Positions 1 through 11,003 of a stretch of DNA of 64,000 nt are shown in pieces (position 1 is the first letter of the stretch; each line of letters opens with the position of its first letter). The DNA is taken from contig WHVA01000270.1 of NCBI GenBank assembly GCA_015179125.1, positions 85,023 through 149,022 of the forward strand, written 5' to 3'. A model generated the notes under the pieces. It was given only the letters and a program-made list of their open reading frames with translations, was not told the DNA's origin and did no database searches. The DNA is from Gautieria morchelliformis (Eukaryota > Basidiomycota > Agaricomycetes > Gomphales > Gomphaceae). A program made the position numbers and the translations under genes.

Positions 1-994
1 GGTGTGAGACCGCGCGTGCGTCGTCTCGCGTCCCCGTGGTCTGGCGTTTCCGATTTTTCACTTTGGGTTCTGGATCTGGGTCTCTTTAACTCTCCTAATT
101 TAGACGATTCGCTGCTTTTGCTCTATCTATCATAGTATCTCACTCTTCCTCGGTCTCTCTCCTTCCATTCGCATGAGCATACTCATACACGCGCACCTAC
201 ACTGTAGACTGTAGACTCCACGGAATATAGAAGAAACTATACACTCTCAAATGCCTCGATTAAAGCAGAACATGGGAGAATTAACTGGAAGGCAGACGGG
301 GGATGAAAGGTTAAACATGCTCAGGCCTCGATCAGGATTTGGCCTTCTGTACTGTACCACACACCGACTGGTCGAAATGGCTTCCAAACGATAAATAAAT
401 GCATAATTAATTAATTGTTTTTTCGTTGCTTCGCGCCTGAATATACATCAACTGCCTCTAAAAACACAGACCAAGAGTACAGACACTACGTGACTAGTAC
501 TAGTACTACTAGTACTCGGAGCGGCCCGGGCGCTGTCAGTACTAGTCACTGATTACTAGAATACGAACATCCACCACGAGCCATCCTCATCCCCCCAGAA
601 AAGAGCGGGTGTATCAAGTCTCGAAGCCATCTTATTGATGCCAGCTTTGCATTATTTACTCACCTGCAAGCCCACACCATCCCGACGTATTGCGCTAGCC
701 ATGGCCCAAGAATGAAAGACGCACGGAGAAAAACGGGGTTATAACGTACCACAGTCGATGGACAGTAAAGTAGTTCTGATCTCGTCCGACTGAGGTTCCG
801 CTTGATCTTGATTCCCACATTGGACACTTTGCTGGCCACAGCCTCAAGAGAGAAAAATGCAAAACATTCGGTTTGTCAGTCAACCCTCTATCAATAATCC
901 ACTGGACAACATTCAGTACCTTCGTTGACGCCATGACCCAGCATCCGTTCAGTAATGCACATCTCAAACACACTAGTGATCGGTAGCATTCATA

Positions 995-1378
995 CTAATA
1001 AGAAAATAAGTAATGCAGGCTCCGCATTCCAGAAACCACCTGCGCATCGGTTGCGCCGCCACGCCGGAGCTGTGCTTGCAAAGACGCCACCTCCCTTAGC
1101 TTCTGTTCTTGCTCGGCTGCCACCGCCGTAGCCTTTGCTGCCTCCCCACTTAGCTTCTGTTCTCGCTCGGCTGCCACCGCCCTTAGCTCCTCTTCTAGTT
1201 TGGCTGCCTCCCGCGCCACCTCCACTAGTGCTTCCTGTACTTGCCGTTGGGCTTCCTTTCGTTCAGGGCTAATGGGATCCTGGTCGGCGGATCTATCGTC
1301 CGTGTACATTTGATTGATCACGTCAAACGCCTTTGTCCACTCCGACGTCATCGTGTTGAAGATTGTGTAATACCCCAC
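995..1378 (-). CDS. Hypothetical short coiled-coil protein (repeat copy 1)
   Basis: A 127-codon ORF whose first third resembles a globular head (motif FNTMTSEWTKAFDVI). The rest is Glu/Ala/Arg/Gln-rich heptad-like sequence typical of a coiled coil, ending near LQAQLRRGGA. I recognise no family. The best support that it codes is its paralogue in the second repeat copy (3680-3961), where the reading frame survives despite in-frame deletions inside the coil. It could be an exon of a larger gene or a gene carried by a mobile unit. Confidence 0.4.
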   Translation of the reverse strand: MGYYTIFNTMTSEWTKAFDVINQMYTDDRSADQDPISPERKEAQRQVQEALVEVAREAAKLEEELRAVAAEREQKLSGEAAKATAVAAEQEQKLREVASLQAQLRRGGATDAQVVSGMRSLHYLFSY

Positions 1379-1440
1379 CCCTTCAGGGGGACCAGCTTGG
1401 ATAGGGCGGTTGTTAGCGCGTCGGGAAGAGAATTATCTCA

Positions 1441-1514
1441 TGGCGACCTCCATAACTACCGCGGCAAACCAGTAGCATGGTGCTATTGGTTTGCCGGCGT
1501 GATTATGGAGGTCG
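1441..1514. repeat. Long-stem imperfect hairpin, repeat copy 1
   Basis: Two arms of about 35 bases face each other. GCGACCTCCATAA at the left end pairs with TTATGGAGGTCGC at the right end, and GGCAAACCA pairs with TGGTTTGCC near the loop. The same hairpin recurs at about 4013-4089. It may be a small foldback element or a source of folded RNA; nothing here decides. Confidence 0.7.
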
Positions 1515-1727
1515 CATGGTTGTATTGAGTTGGAAATTGAGACTGTGCCGAGAAACTAGGCGGACCAGGCTCAAAAAATTTAAGGAGGGGAAAAGGTCGA
1601 AATATGTACCTGTCGAGGAGTTTGTCCACTAACGGCCTGTTCCCTGGTGAGACTGGTTATTCAATCAGATGCTGGTAGCTCATACCTCCTTCGCAAGGGA
1701 AGAGGGGAGGGATGTTGATGAGATTTG

Positions 1728-1812
1728 AGTCCAGCGTGCTGATATAGAGGGACCTCGTTCAACCTGTTCGTGAGGATTGAACGAGGTCCCTCCATATCGG
1801 CAAGCTGGATGC
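1728..1812. repeat. Second hairpin, repeat copy 1
   Basis: The stem core GGGACCTCGTTCAA pairs with TTGAACGAGGTCCC across a loop of about 14 bases, and flanking bases (CCAGC...GCTGG side) extend the pairing. It recurs at about 4300-4378 with compensating and non-compensating changes. Confidence 0.7.
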
Positions 1813-3679
1813 AGATATCATCTACATTTTGACGCAAGCGGACTATGTTGTCAATCTTGTACCGCACGAAAACCTGCAGGCTGCAGCTATAGACACAACA
1901 CGTTGCAGATCGGAAGGATTATGTGATCACACGTGCCGCCACGACTCGGACGCAGCCGCCAGTCAGGTGGAGCTAGCTCGGCGCGATCGACGAGCTGCAG
2001 TTGGGTTTTGGTGCGATGAGCTGGCCGAGAAGGTGAGCGCAGCATCCATTTTCGTATGTCGACTCGGACGCATGCCATACGATGTTTGTATGTCGGTTTT
2101 GTAATCCAGTGTCGAGCCGCATTGGGACTCGCACGCACACCATCGATATAACTCTGATGTTCTGATTTGTTCAGGACCGGAGTTATTACTTGGTCCTTGT
2201 CCGTGTTTACTTGTCTTCAATACAAAGTTTCCGAAGGCGTATTAGATCCAGCGTGCGTCCGATGACGCTCGGATCGATCAGGCTAAGCACGGAGATTCCA
2301 TATCCTTCCTACTGCACGGGGATTTCATATAATTTTACTGATTTTGTTTCCCAGATGGAGTAGCCATTCCGTGCAGCAGTATACTGGTCGCATGGCATCC
2401 TTTCCTATTCAGGTAACAGAACGTGGCTGGCTTCATCACCGCACTCGTCTCGCATCTTCCTTACTTTGCGCATCGCTTTCTGTGATTTCTGGGCCGCGGC
2501 ACAGCCCCGTGGAACAGCTCTTGTCGTCTCGCTCTGAGCCGCACGACGGTGACTGAATTCGTCGACATTCATGCGTCCTAGGTCAGGAAGCAGAGCACAT
2601 ATGACAGCTTCAGCTAAGCTTAGCAACAGGACTCCGTCGAGAGGAAACTTGTGATGCGTGCTATGCAGCAGATCGAGTGCACGTCACTTGGTCCCGGCAT
2701 GCGCGTTCACCGATACAAAGCAAGCTCAAATCCACAATACAAGTCATGTCAGAAAAGATGACGATTCTCTGCTTTTGCTCTATCATAGTATCTCACTCTT
2801 CCTTTGTCTCTCTGCTTTCTTCCATTCGCACGAGCATAGTCATACACGTGCACCTACACGGTAGACGGTAGACTGTAGACTCCACGGAATATTAATAAGA
2901 ATCTATCATTCTCAAATGCCTCGATTAAGGACATGGGAGAGTTAAATGGAAGGCAGACGGGGAATGAAACGTTTGACATTCTCAGCCTGTGGCCTCGATC
3001 AGGATTTGGCCTTTTGGTACTACTGTACCACACACGGTACCGACTGGTCGAAATCGCCTCCCAAGAATAAATAAATAAACAAATGAATTTGGTGCTTCGC
3101 GCTTGAATTTACAAGAACTGCCTTTAAAAACCAGACCAAGAATACAAACACTACTTAGGACTCGGAGCGGCGCTGTCAGTCGGATTATGAGAATACGAAC
3201 ATCCACCACGAGTCATCCTCGTCCCCGCTGAAAAGAGCAGGTGTATCAAGTCTCGAATCCATATTATTGATGCCAGCTTTGCATTATTTACTCACCAGCA
3301 AGTCCACACCATCCCATCGTGTTGCGCTAGTCGTGGCCAAGAATGAAGACGAAAGTCCGGACGCTGTGAAAAAACAGGGCTATAACGTACCACAGTTCTG
3401 ATCTCGTCTGAGGTTCCGCTTGATCTTGATTTCCACATTGCACACTTTGTTGGCCACGCGCCTCAAGAGAGGAAAATGCAAAACATTTGGTTTGTCAGTC
3501 AACCCTCTATCAATAATCCACTGGACAACATTCCTCTATACAGTGCGACCTTCATTGACGCCATAACCCAGCATCCTTTCAGTAATGCACATCTCAAACG
3601 CACTGGTTATCGGTAGCATTCATACTAAATAAGAAAATAAGTAATGCGAGCTCCACATTCCTGAAACCGCCTACGCACC

Positions 3680-3961
3680 CTACGCACCAGTTGCGCCGCC
3701 ACGCCGGAGCTGTGCTTGCAAAGACGCCACCTCCTCCCTTAGCGTCCGTGCCTCCGCCGTAGCCTTTGCCGCATTCCCCCTTAGCTTCTGTTCTCGCTCG
3801 GCTGCCTCGCGCGCCACCTCCGCTCGTGCTTCCCGTTGGACTTCCTCCCGTTCAGGGCCAATGGGAGGCAGGTCGGCGGACGTATCATCCTTGTATTTTT
3901 GTTCTATCACGTCAAAAGCCTTCGTCCACTCCGACGTCATCGTGTTGAAGATCTTCAGCAC
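3680..3961 (-). CDS. Hypothetical short coiled-coil protein (repeat copy 2)
   Basis: A 93-codon paralogue of the ORF at 995-1378. It shares FNTMTSEWTKAFDVI, the PERE/PERK turn and the C-terminal SLQAQLRRGGAT. Relative to copy 1 it has lost a block of the Glu/Ala coil without breaking the frame, and its N- and C-terminal tails differ. Frame preservation through indels argues for past coding constraint. Function is unknown. Confidence 0.4.
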   Translation of the reverse strand: MLKIFNTMTSEWTKAFDVIEQKYKDDTSADLPPIGPEREEVQREARAEVAREAAEREQKLRGNAAKATAEARTLREEVASLQAQLRRGGATGA

Positions 3962-4012
3962 GATGACGGCGCAGCAGGGCAGTTGTTAGCGCGTCGGGAA
4001 GAGAATTACCTC

Positions 4013-4089
4013 ATGGCGACCTCCATAACTACCGCGGCAAACCAGTAGCATGGTGCTATTGGTTTGCCGGCGTGATTATGGAGGTCGCA
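4013..4089. repeat. Long-stem hairpin, repeat copy 2
   Basis: Counterpart of 1441-1514 and nearly identical in both arms and loop. It lies at the same place relative to the coiled-coil ORF. Confidence 0.7.
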
Positions 4090-4299
4090 TGGTTGTAAGT
4101 TGGTAATTGAGACTGTGCCGAGAAACTAGGCGGACAAGGCTCAAAAAATTTAAGGAGGGGAAAAGGTCGAAATATGTACCTGTCGAAGAGTTTGTCCACT
4201 AACGGCCTGTTCCCTGGTGAGACTGGTTATTCAATCAGATGCTGATAGCTCATACCTCCTTCGCAAGGGAAGAGGGGAGGGATGTTGATGAGATTTGAA

Positions 4300-4378
4300 T
4301 CCAGCGTGCTAATATAGAGGGCCCTCGTTCAACCCGTTCGTGAGGATTGAACGAGGACCTTCTATATCAGCAAGCTGG
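4300..4378. repeat. Second hairpin, repeat copy 2
   Basis: Counterpart of 1728-1812. The left arm has GGGCCCTCGTTCAA and the right arm TTGAACGAGGACCT, so some stem positions have changed to mismatches or wobble pairs. The fold is still clear. Confidence 0.6.
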
Positions 4379-5390
4379 AGATATCATCTATATTTGAAGC
4401 AAGCGGACTATGTTGTCAATCTTGTACCGCACGAAAACCTGCAGCTATAGACACAACACGTTGCAGATCGGAAGGATTATGTGATCGCACGTGCCGCCGC
4501 CGCTGCGTCCCGCGCGGGTCGACTCGGACGCAGCCGCAAATCAGGTCTACTTGCTGGAGCTAGCTCGGCGCGATCGACGAGCTGCATTTGGGTTTTGGTG
4601 CGATGAGCTGGCCGAGGAGGTGAGCGCAGCATCCATTGTCGACTCGGACGCATGCCGTACAATGTTTGTATGTCGGTTTTATAATCCAGTGCCGAGCCGC
4701 GTTGGAACTACGCACACCATCGATATCACTCTGATGTTTGATTTGTTCAGGGTCGGCGTTATACTTGGTCCTTGTCGCATGTCTACCTGTCTTCAATACA
4801 AAGTTTCCGAAGGCGCATTAGATCCAGCGTGCGTCCGATGACGCTCGGATCGATCAGGCAGGCTAAGCACAGAGATTTCATATCCTGATTTTGTCTCCCA
4901 GATGGAGTAGCCATTCCCGTGCAGCGGTATACTGGTCGCATGGCCTCCTTTCCTATTCAGGTAACAGAGGGTGGCTGGCTTCATCACCGCAGTCGTCTCG
5001 CATCCTTCTTGCTTTCCGCACCGCTTTCTGTGATTTCTGGGCCGTGGCACAGCGCCGTCGAACAGCGCCGTGGAACAGTTCTTGTCGTCTCGCTCTGAGC
5101 TGCCACCACGGTGACTGAATTCGTCGACATTCATGCGTCATAGCTAGGTCAGGAAGAAGAGCACATATGACAGCTTCAGCTAAGCTTAACAACAGTTCTC
5201 CGTCGAGAGGAATCTTTCCACCACTTGCTAAGCTTCACGCTGATCAGCTATTAATATCGGCAATCCGCAACATGCAGGGTGATGTATGCTATGCAGCAGA
5301 TCGAGCACGCGTCACCTGGACCCGGCATGCGCGTTCACCAATACAAAGCAAGCTCAAATCCACAAGAAGTCGTGTCAGGAAAGATCCACG

Positions 5391-8230
5391 CACTATCCCT
5401 CAACGTCACTGCTGATGGGGTTCTGATCTTATCTTGGGCACGTGCCGGCATAAGATACTAAATACATTCGTTGCCTACACTTCGAGAACAAGCACAAAGG
5501 AGGCGTGTGCAAAATGCTTAGTCCGCGTGAAAGACCTGATAATGGCGTGTCATGGAGCATGTCATTACTCACATATTCACAATCCGCAGAGTGAGATTCA
5601 CTCGCATTCACACTCCAAGCAGTTCTGCGCGGCCGCCTGAGGTATCATTGTATAGGCTTAGCATTACTGACCCAGGGCAGGGCAGGGTACCTTCACGATA
5701 ATGATGCAACTTGAAGATGTAGATATTTGCATTTACTTTGCAGGTGGCTAGGAGACGAGGAAGAGGACCGCTCAGTTTGACCTCATGCCTATGACGCTTA
5801 GGTGTTCCCTTGTCGAGGACAAGGGCTTCTAAGGTCCGGAGATCTGTGATCGACAGCACGGTTCTTTGTATTTGACGTTGTGTGTGTATAAATTCTTTAC
5901 CATACAAAGTATTATGTTGGTATTTAGTAATTTTTGATGCCCCCCCTATGGCATTTGGACTCGTATTGATAATATATTGTATGGACGTATGTTTCTGGGG
6001 GAAATCGGGCATTGTTCGTAAGTGGTCGCTTATGACGTCTTTCGTGACCATCTGTCTTATATGCTCCTTCAGTTCGGTCTCTGGCCGTTTCTGGCTAAAA
6101 ATGGAAAAAATTGGCCTCAAATACGTTGCTTGTCCAGGACCATTGTACGTCCTCCCCTCTATTATGCGACATATTCAGTTGGCAGAACACGAGGGTCAAG
6201 CATGGTGAGGTTTGTTGTTGGGCTGGTTTCGGTCTGATTTACTTGCTCGTCTCTCGTAGATTCACATGCTTTATATATCTCCACTGCATCATGTACAATA
6301 TGTGGAGTTTCTTCATCGGCGTTGTTCCTCAAGCGCTTCACGTTTGTTATCGGCGAAATTGTAGATCAGGGTTGGTGGTTTTTGTACGTCTTTTTGATCT
6401 GTGTCGTTTCCCAACATCGCGTGAGTTCACCGGTATAGAAAGCCATCGCTTGGTGGATGGGAGTTGTTCGTCTGAAAAGGAGGTCGAAGAAATATGTATA
6501 AATTTTTCATAGTAATCCACTGTAGGAACGTGCCCGTCAATGTAGCCGTAATTTTCATGAGGCGTTCATCCTTTGTGGCTGTCGAGTAGACAGGGGTGTT
6601 AAGATGACAAATGTGGTACTGCGACGGGATTTCAATGCAGGACGTGTCCAAAACCATGCGGCATAAAGGTGAGTTACCGCACATGAGGCCTTGAGGAGTC
6701 CTCTGCTGAACGTTTCTTTTGACTTTCAGATTGTCAATATTCGTTTTACGATGGTTCCAGTATCAACGACGGACTGTCCTCCATGACTGTCTTGGATCTG
6801 GTGCGCCTGTTGCCTGAGGTTAACTGGGCTGCCAGGGTAGTTAAGAATAGGCAAGAAGTATTGAAGGTGATATCGTTGTTGGGAATTGAGCTGCAGCAAC
6901 GTGTCTTTGAAGCGGGAAGCAGGAAGAAGAAGGAGCTCAACGAAGATTCAAACAACTTTTGCTCGCTGATATTTCCAAAAAAAAAGGAAAAGAGAGCAGG
7001 ACGAAGCTTACTACGAGTCGAAACGACCATGTCTGTGGAATTCCGTTGGGACCTGGATTGCGGCATAGTCAGACGGAGAGAGACATATCAGAGGGAAGGT
7101 CGTACGGAGGCGTGCAAAACAGGAGTAACGGAGGAGAAACCACAGAAAAGGAAAACGGTAGGGACCTGGATCACGGCGTACTCGGAGAGAGAGAAACATT
7201 GTGAGAGGGAAGGAAGGACAAGACAATGAGACCGGCAACACCTCACCAAATTAGAGGTTAAAACGCATATCACAAACCGTTCAGTCCTCGACCAAGGGCT
7301 TCGCCGGCAACGCCGGCCGGCCTCTAGTATACATGATGAGTTGTCAGCGTGTCACGCCGTGACCCTCCTCCTCGCACTCAAAACGTTATCCCCCGCGCCC
7401 CGTCGCCTACCATGGTAAGTCCCTGTGTTCGTCGTGACGTCCCTGACAGGCGCAGATATTGATGCATTTACGCGTACATAGTCAGCGCTGTTCCATTTTC
7501 AATCGCTGCTGCTCGTCATCCTGCTGCTGATCTGCACGTCGACATACGTGCGGTCTATTGCGCCGCGGGTCGTTGATCGGAATAAGGAAGGGTGCGTGGC
7601 GTTCGTCTCCGTCTCCGCATATGTTGCGCACGTGTGCGCGGTGCGCTGTGGTGGTGGTTTCTCATTGTGTTTGCTTTTGCTTTTGGGCTCTCTAGGTTTT
7701 TAGGGATTTTTTTCATGTCCGCACGGATAGGTTCGCCCTGCACTATCACTATCCTACCGTTCACATAGAGCCAGGTCTGATTCCCAACATGCCACGCATC
7801 GCACAGGAGAGCGCTTGTCGCCATATGTCGCGCTGTCATGTATTGCCATGGCGGTGACGATCCTCGTTCAATAGACTGTTGTGTTGGGCATGTGCTTTGG
7901 GAGCGGGGTCGTGGCTTGCGGCGCTGCGTTTGCGCTACGTGTGTAATGATTGCTTGTTGGAGCATGGAGGAGGAGGGCGTTGCTGTGTGAAGTGTGGAGG
8001 CGTGAAGGTGTGCCCAGTATTCGGTCGGTGCGTGTAAGTAGGGGCCCATGCTGAAATGGCGAGATCTGGTCATCCCATGTACCGCGGTGTGTAAGTCAGT
8101 CAGGCAGGTATGTCGCCCCTGATGTCTCCTGGATCATGGGGTGTGTGGATATTCATTCGCGGAGGGGGGGGCGCGAGGGGGAGGGGGCGGGCGAGAAGAG
8201 GAGGTTGGCATGTGCATAGAAAAAGGGCTT
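5391..8230. other. Region with only weak ORFs
   Basis: I recognise no protein family here. A 170-codon minus ORF (5608-6120), a 148-codon plus ORF (6783-7229) and a 172-codon minus ORF (7555-8073) exist, but none shows a domain and no splice model improves them. A degenerate direct repeat of about 60 bases recurs with a 110-base offset (7050-7110 and 7159-7220, both starting GGGACCTGGAT). The last few hundred bases are GC-rich and probably upstream sequence for the GH16 gene. Confidence 0.4.
5608..6120 (-). CDS. Unrecognised ORF, possibly coding
   Basis: A 170-codon uninterrupted minus-strand frame with mixed composition, including a block rich in Thr/Gln/Arg (residues about 75-90) and a basic stretch (KGTPKRHRHE). 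It has no signal peptide, membrane span or known motif. It is longer than most chance ORFs nearby, but no neighbour or paralogue supports it. Confidence 0.2.
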   Translation of the reverse strand: MRPIFSIFSQKRPETELKEHIRQMVTKDVISDHLRTMPDFPQKHTSIQYIINTSPNAIGGASKITKYQHNTLYGKEFIHTQRQIQRTVLSITDLRTLEALVLDKGTPKRHRHEVKLSGPLPRLLATCKVNANIYIFKLHHYREGTLPCPGSVMLSLYNDTSGGRAELLGV

Positions 8231-8231
8231 G

Positions 8232-8238
8232 TATAAAG
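8232..8238 (+). promoter_or_regulatory. TATA-like box of the GH16 gene
   Basis: TATAAAG lies 47 bases before the ATG at 8285, which is a plausible spacing for a fungal core promoter with a short leader. Confidence 0.5.
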
Positions 8239-8284
8239 GAGATGGGGATCCAGTGGAATTGAGGCTGCTCTTGCTTTGCAAAGT

Positions 8285-9466
8285 ATGGCTCGTGTACCCC
8301 TCGTCCTTGCTATTCTCACCGCGGTGTCCTTCGCTCGGGGATATTCCCTTTCTCGCACATACAGAGGAATTGGTACGTCAATACCTTCGTATATCCATAT
8401 GACGTTATAGTTGGGACGATCTGCAGACTTCATCAACGGGTTCAACTTCTGGGACGGGGCGGTGACGCAAGACCCCACAGGCTCTTCTTCTCAGCCCTCT
8501 GCAGCGCACTATATGCCCAAAGATCCCGCTCAGAAACAAGGACTTGTATGGGTGAACGACAAGGGACATTTCGGTACGAAGAAGTCTATCGCTGCCTCCG
8601 TCGGTGGTACGACAAACTGATGTATCCCACCAGGTATCTCCGTCGACTCTACATTCACCTACAGCGGCGACGGCCGCCGCCCCTCCGCCCGCATCACATC
8701 CAAGGAGGCATTCCACCACGGGCTATTCATCCTCGACGCCGTGCACCTGCCGTATGGCGAGGCCACCTGGCCCGCCTTCTGGATGAACGGCGCCGACGGC
8801 CACTGGCCCACCTCGGGCGAGCTCGACATCATTGAGGGTGTCGGCAGCGGCACTAAGAACAGCGTCTCGTACCACACCGGCCCGGGCTGTCGGTACGACC
8901 AGGGCAACGCGCAGTCCGGCATCTTCAACGCGGCGCGCGGGATCGACTGCTATGCGCTGGCGAACAACAACGAGGCGTGTGGGAACGTCGATCCGAGCAC
9001 GACGTCGTACGGGAGCGGGGCCAGCAATGTCGGGGGCGGCGTGTGGGCGGTGGAATGGACTTCCGAGTATATCAAGGTGTGTCCCTGATTCGAGCCAAGG
9101 CGCAACGTGTTCTGTTGACGCCACGTTCAAGACTTGGCACTTTGATCGCAGCAATATACCGAAGGACATCACCACGCGCCACCCCGTCCCGCAGCGCTGG
9201 GGAACGCCTGTCACCCACCTCTCCTCCAAACAGTGCAACATCGACCAGGCTTACGGACCGCAGTCTATCATTTTCAATAGTAAGCCTTCTTCAATCTAGT
9301 AGCGTACCTAGCTGACGGTGTGGCTGTGGCAGTCGAGCTGTGCGGTACCTGGGCGGGGTCTGCGTTCAACGGCGGCCCGCAGGCGTGCGTGAAATACGTG
9401 CAAAATAACCCAAACGCGTTCAAGAACGCTTATTTCGAAATCAACTCTCTTAATTACTACCAATAG
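8285..9466 (+). CDS. Secreted glycoside hydrolase family 16 beta-glucanase
   Basis: Five exons join in frame: 8285-8372, 8427-8573, 8634-9076, 9132-9279 and 9333-9466, giving 319 aa with all introns GT-AG. The N-terminus is a signal peptide (MARVPLVLAILTAVSFARG). The GH16 catalytic signature is explicit: GELDIIEGVG around residue 140 carries the E-x-D-x-x-E nucleophile and acid/base pair. It is preceded by the conserved PAFWMNG and followed by WAVEWTSEYIK. The family cleaves beta-1,3(4)-glucans of laminarin type by a retaining mechanism. In basidiomycetes these enzymes act outside the cell on self or host wall glucan. The protein is full length for the single-domain secreted subgroup, with no carbohydrate-binding module or GPI signal. 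The exact substrate (laminarin, mixed-linkage glucan or transglycosylation) cannot be read from sequence. Confidence 0.93.
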
Positions 9467-10003
9467 GCGCAGCGCAGGGGAAACACACCGCAGAACACGG
9501 ATCTTAGACTGCATCCTGACATGAACGTTGATAGTTAAGTAAAAAAAAAAGCTCGATGGTACCATGATAAACGAGTGAGATTTGTTCCTAATTGAGCGTG
9601 AATTGAAGGCACAGAGACGAAGGTGAATGTTTTGTCCACTTGTCCATTTGAATCCCCATGTATGGTGGGCGGGGGGTTATAATTGGTAGCCTCTTCCTGT
9701 CTTATTATTGTAAGGAGTGATATTTGCTACATGAGTCATCGTGACTCGGACTATCGACTATTATACATTCATTCATTGCGTTTTTTGAACGTCCAGGAAT
9801 GTGGGTGTGTGTATCATAAAATAAAGACCCGGTAGAAGGACGGTGAGTTCAAATTGTCTGTTCTTGTGTCCGTACAGTACTTTGGCGGCGGCCGCCTCAC
9901 CGACTCATCGGTGTTTAAAATAGACAGTTACTAATGAGGTTTCAGTTGACCCTAACTATCTCTTTTTCATCTGTCTCTCCACCGGTCCTGTCTGTATACA
10001 GTA
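9467..10003. other. Intergenic region after the GH16 gene
   Basis: This is the 3' region of the GH16 gene followed by AT-rich spacer. No gene, tRNA or strong repeat is visible. Confidence 0.5.
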
Positions 10004-10300
10004 ATGGCATTGACGCTAACCAAGTCCGACGCATTCATGAATCTCGATCCTCGCGATTACGTTGTCAAAATCCAGGGGCGCGGTCAATTTAAATGGCACG
10101 ATACGAGGCAAGGGGAATTGAATGATTTTTTGGTAGGAGAGGCCAGCAAAGATTCACGCGTCGGGTTTTTAGGAGACTGGATGTCAACCGTCTTTATGGG
10201 GGTAAGTGTATACATCGACATCCATAACTTTAAAAGATTTATTGTGATGTCTTTGAAGTCTACTCAGGAAGGTGTGAAAGTAAAAACCAAGGAGCTGTGA
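10004..10300 (+). CDS. Unknown protein fragment, start of inverted duplication
   Basis: A 98-codon ORF (start MALTLTKSDAFMNL) of unknown family. From about 10141 onward its DNA is duplicated in inverted orientation downstream. On the opposite strand of the right arm the same frame is readable to the same C-terminus (KTKEL and stop). There an 18-base in-frame segment present here (encoding MGVSVY) is absent. It is probably a fragment of a gene family that has been copied. I do not recognise the family. Confidence 0.35.
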   Translation: MALTLTKSDAFMNLDPRDYVVKIQGRGQFKWHDTRQGELNDFLVGEASKDSRVGFLGDWMSTVFMGVSVYIDIHNFKRFIVMSLKSTQEGVKVKTKEL

Positions 10301-10541
10301 AAGTTAAAAGTTGAAATTGGCCTTTGACGTCCAGTCTCTGTGGAAGATCTACGCGAACAAGATGGTCAATAGGCAGCTTCGGTTTTTGGATGTTTTGGAA
10401 CGAGTGGCGGAAGGTAAATCATTGGATGGGAATGGCATCGGATCGTCCGACGAGCCTCGAAAAGGGAATACGTTACATTCCTGGTTAATGTCCTTGCAAT
10501 TGGCGAATTTTCCAAATAAGCAACTTCGGATTCAAGCCGTT
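10141..10541. repeat. Left arm of a roughly 0.4 kb inverted duplication
   Basis: The reverse complement of this arm recurs at about 10631-11003 with high identity. The spacer is about 90 bases, so a transcript would fold into a very long hairpin. Both arms carry coding-like sequence. One 18-base indel and scattered substitutions separate them. Confidence 0.85.
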
Positions 10542-10631
10542 ACGCCGCCGTTGTGGAAGGCTCAATATCGGCAGTCTAAAGAGACTTATTTGTATAAGGA
10601 CAAGGTGAATACTGGTGGCGTAATGGCGTGA
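10311..10631 (+). CDS. Second ORF inside the inverted duplication
   Basis: A 106-codon ORF starting in the left arm and ending at the loop. It may continue the protein of the 10004 ORF after a stop or an unseen intron, or be non-coding. No family is recognised. Its arm-encoded part is duplicated in inverse at about 10631-10850. Confidence 0.2.
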   Translation: MKLAFDVQSLWKIYANKMVNRQLRFLDVLERVAEGKSLDGNGIGSSDEPRKGNTLHSWLMSLQLANFPNKQLRIQAVTPPLWKAQYRQSKETYLYKDKVNTGGVMA

Positions 10632-11003
10632 ATCTGAAGTTGCTTATTCGGCCAATTCACCAATTGCAAGGACATTAACCAGGAATGTAAAGTATGCCCT
10701 TTTCGAGGCTCGTCGGACGATCCGATGCCATTCCCGTCCAATGATTTACCTTCCACCACTCATTCCAAACCATCCAAAAACCGAAGCTGCCTATTGGCCA
10801 TCTTGTTCGCGTAGATCTTCCACAGACTGGGAAGTCAAAAGCAAATTTCAACCTTAACTTTCACAGCTCCTTGGTTTTTCCTTTCACATCTTCCTGAGTA
10901 GACTTCAAAGACATCACAATAAATCTTTTAAAGTTATGGATGTCGATAAAGACGGTTGACATCCGGTCTCCTAAAAACCCGACGCGTGAATCTTCGCTAA
11001 CCT
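10631..11003. repeat. Right arm of the inverted duplication
   Basis: Reverse complement of 10141-10541. It lacks the 18-base in-frame segment of the left arm. Beyond 11003 on the minus strand a different sequence joins the frame (…DWEVSEDSRVGFLGD), so the two arms have different upstream contexts. Confidence 0.85.

Larger units (their letters stand above)
110..2762. repeat. Copy 1 of a 2.65 kb tandem direct repeat
   Basis: The segment is repeated, with small indels and substitutions, at about 2765-5390. Matching landmarks lie about 2.65 kb apart: the CT-rich block near 125 and 2775, the block starting at the adjacent coiled-coil ORFs (995 and 3680), the hairpins at 1441/4013 and 1730/4300, and the block near 2663 and 5299. 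Copy 1 holds one minus-strand coiled-coil ORF and two hairpins. Outside these I see no gene. Terminal repeats or target-site duplications could not be defined by eye, so whether this is a mobile element or a plain tandem duplication is open. Confidence 0.85.
2765..5390. repeat. Copy 2 of the 2.65 kb tandem direct repeat
   Basis: This is the head-to-tail second copy of the unit at 110-2762. It keeps the coiled-coil ORF (3680-3961) and both hairpins. Local differences include extra sequence near 5210-5280 and a shorter ORF. The copies have clearly diverged, so this is not a very recent duplication or a simple assembly artefact. Confidence 0.85.
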
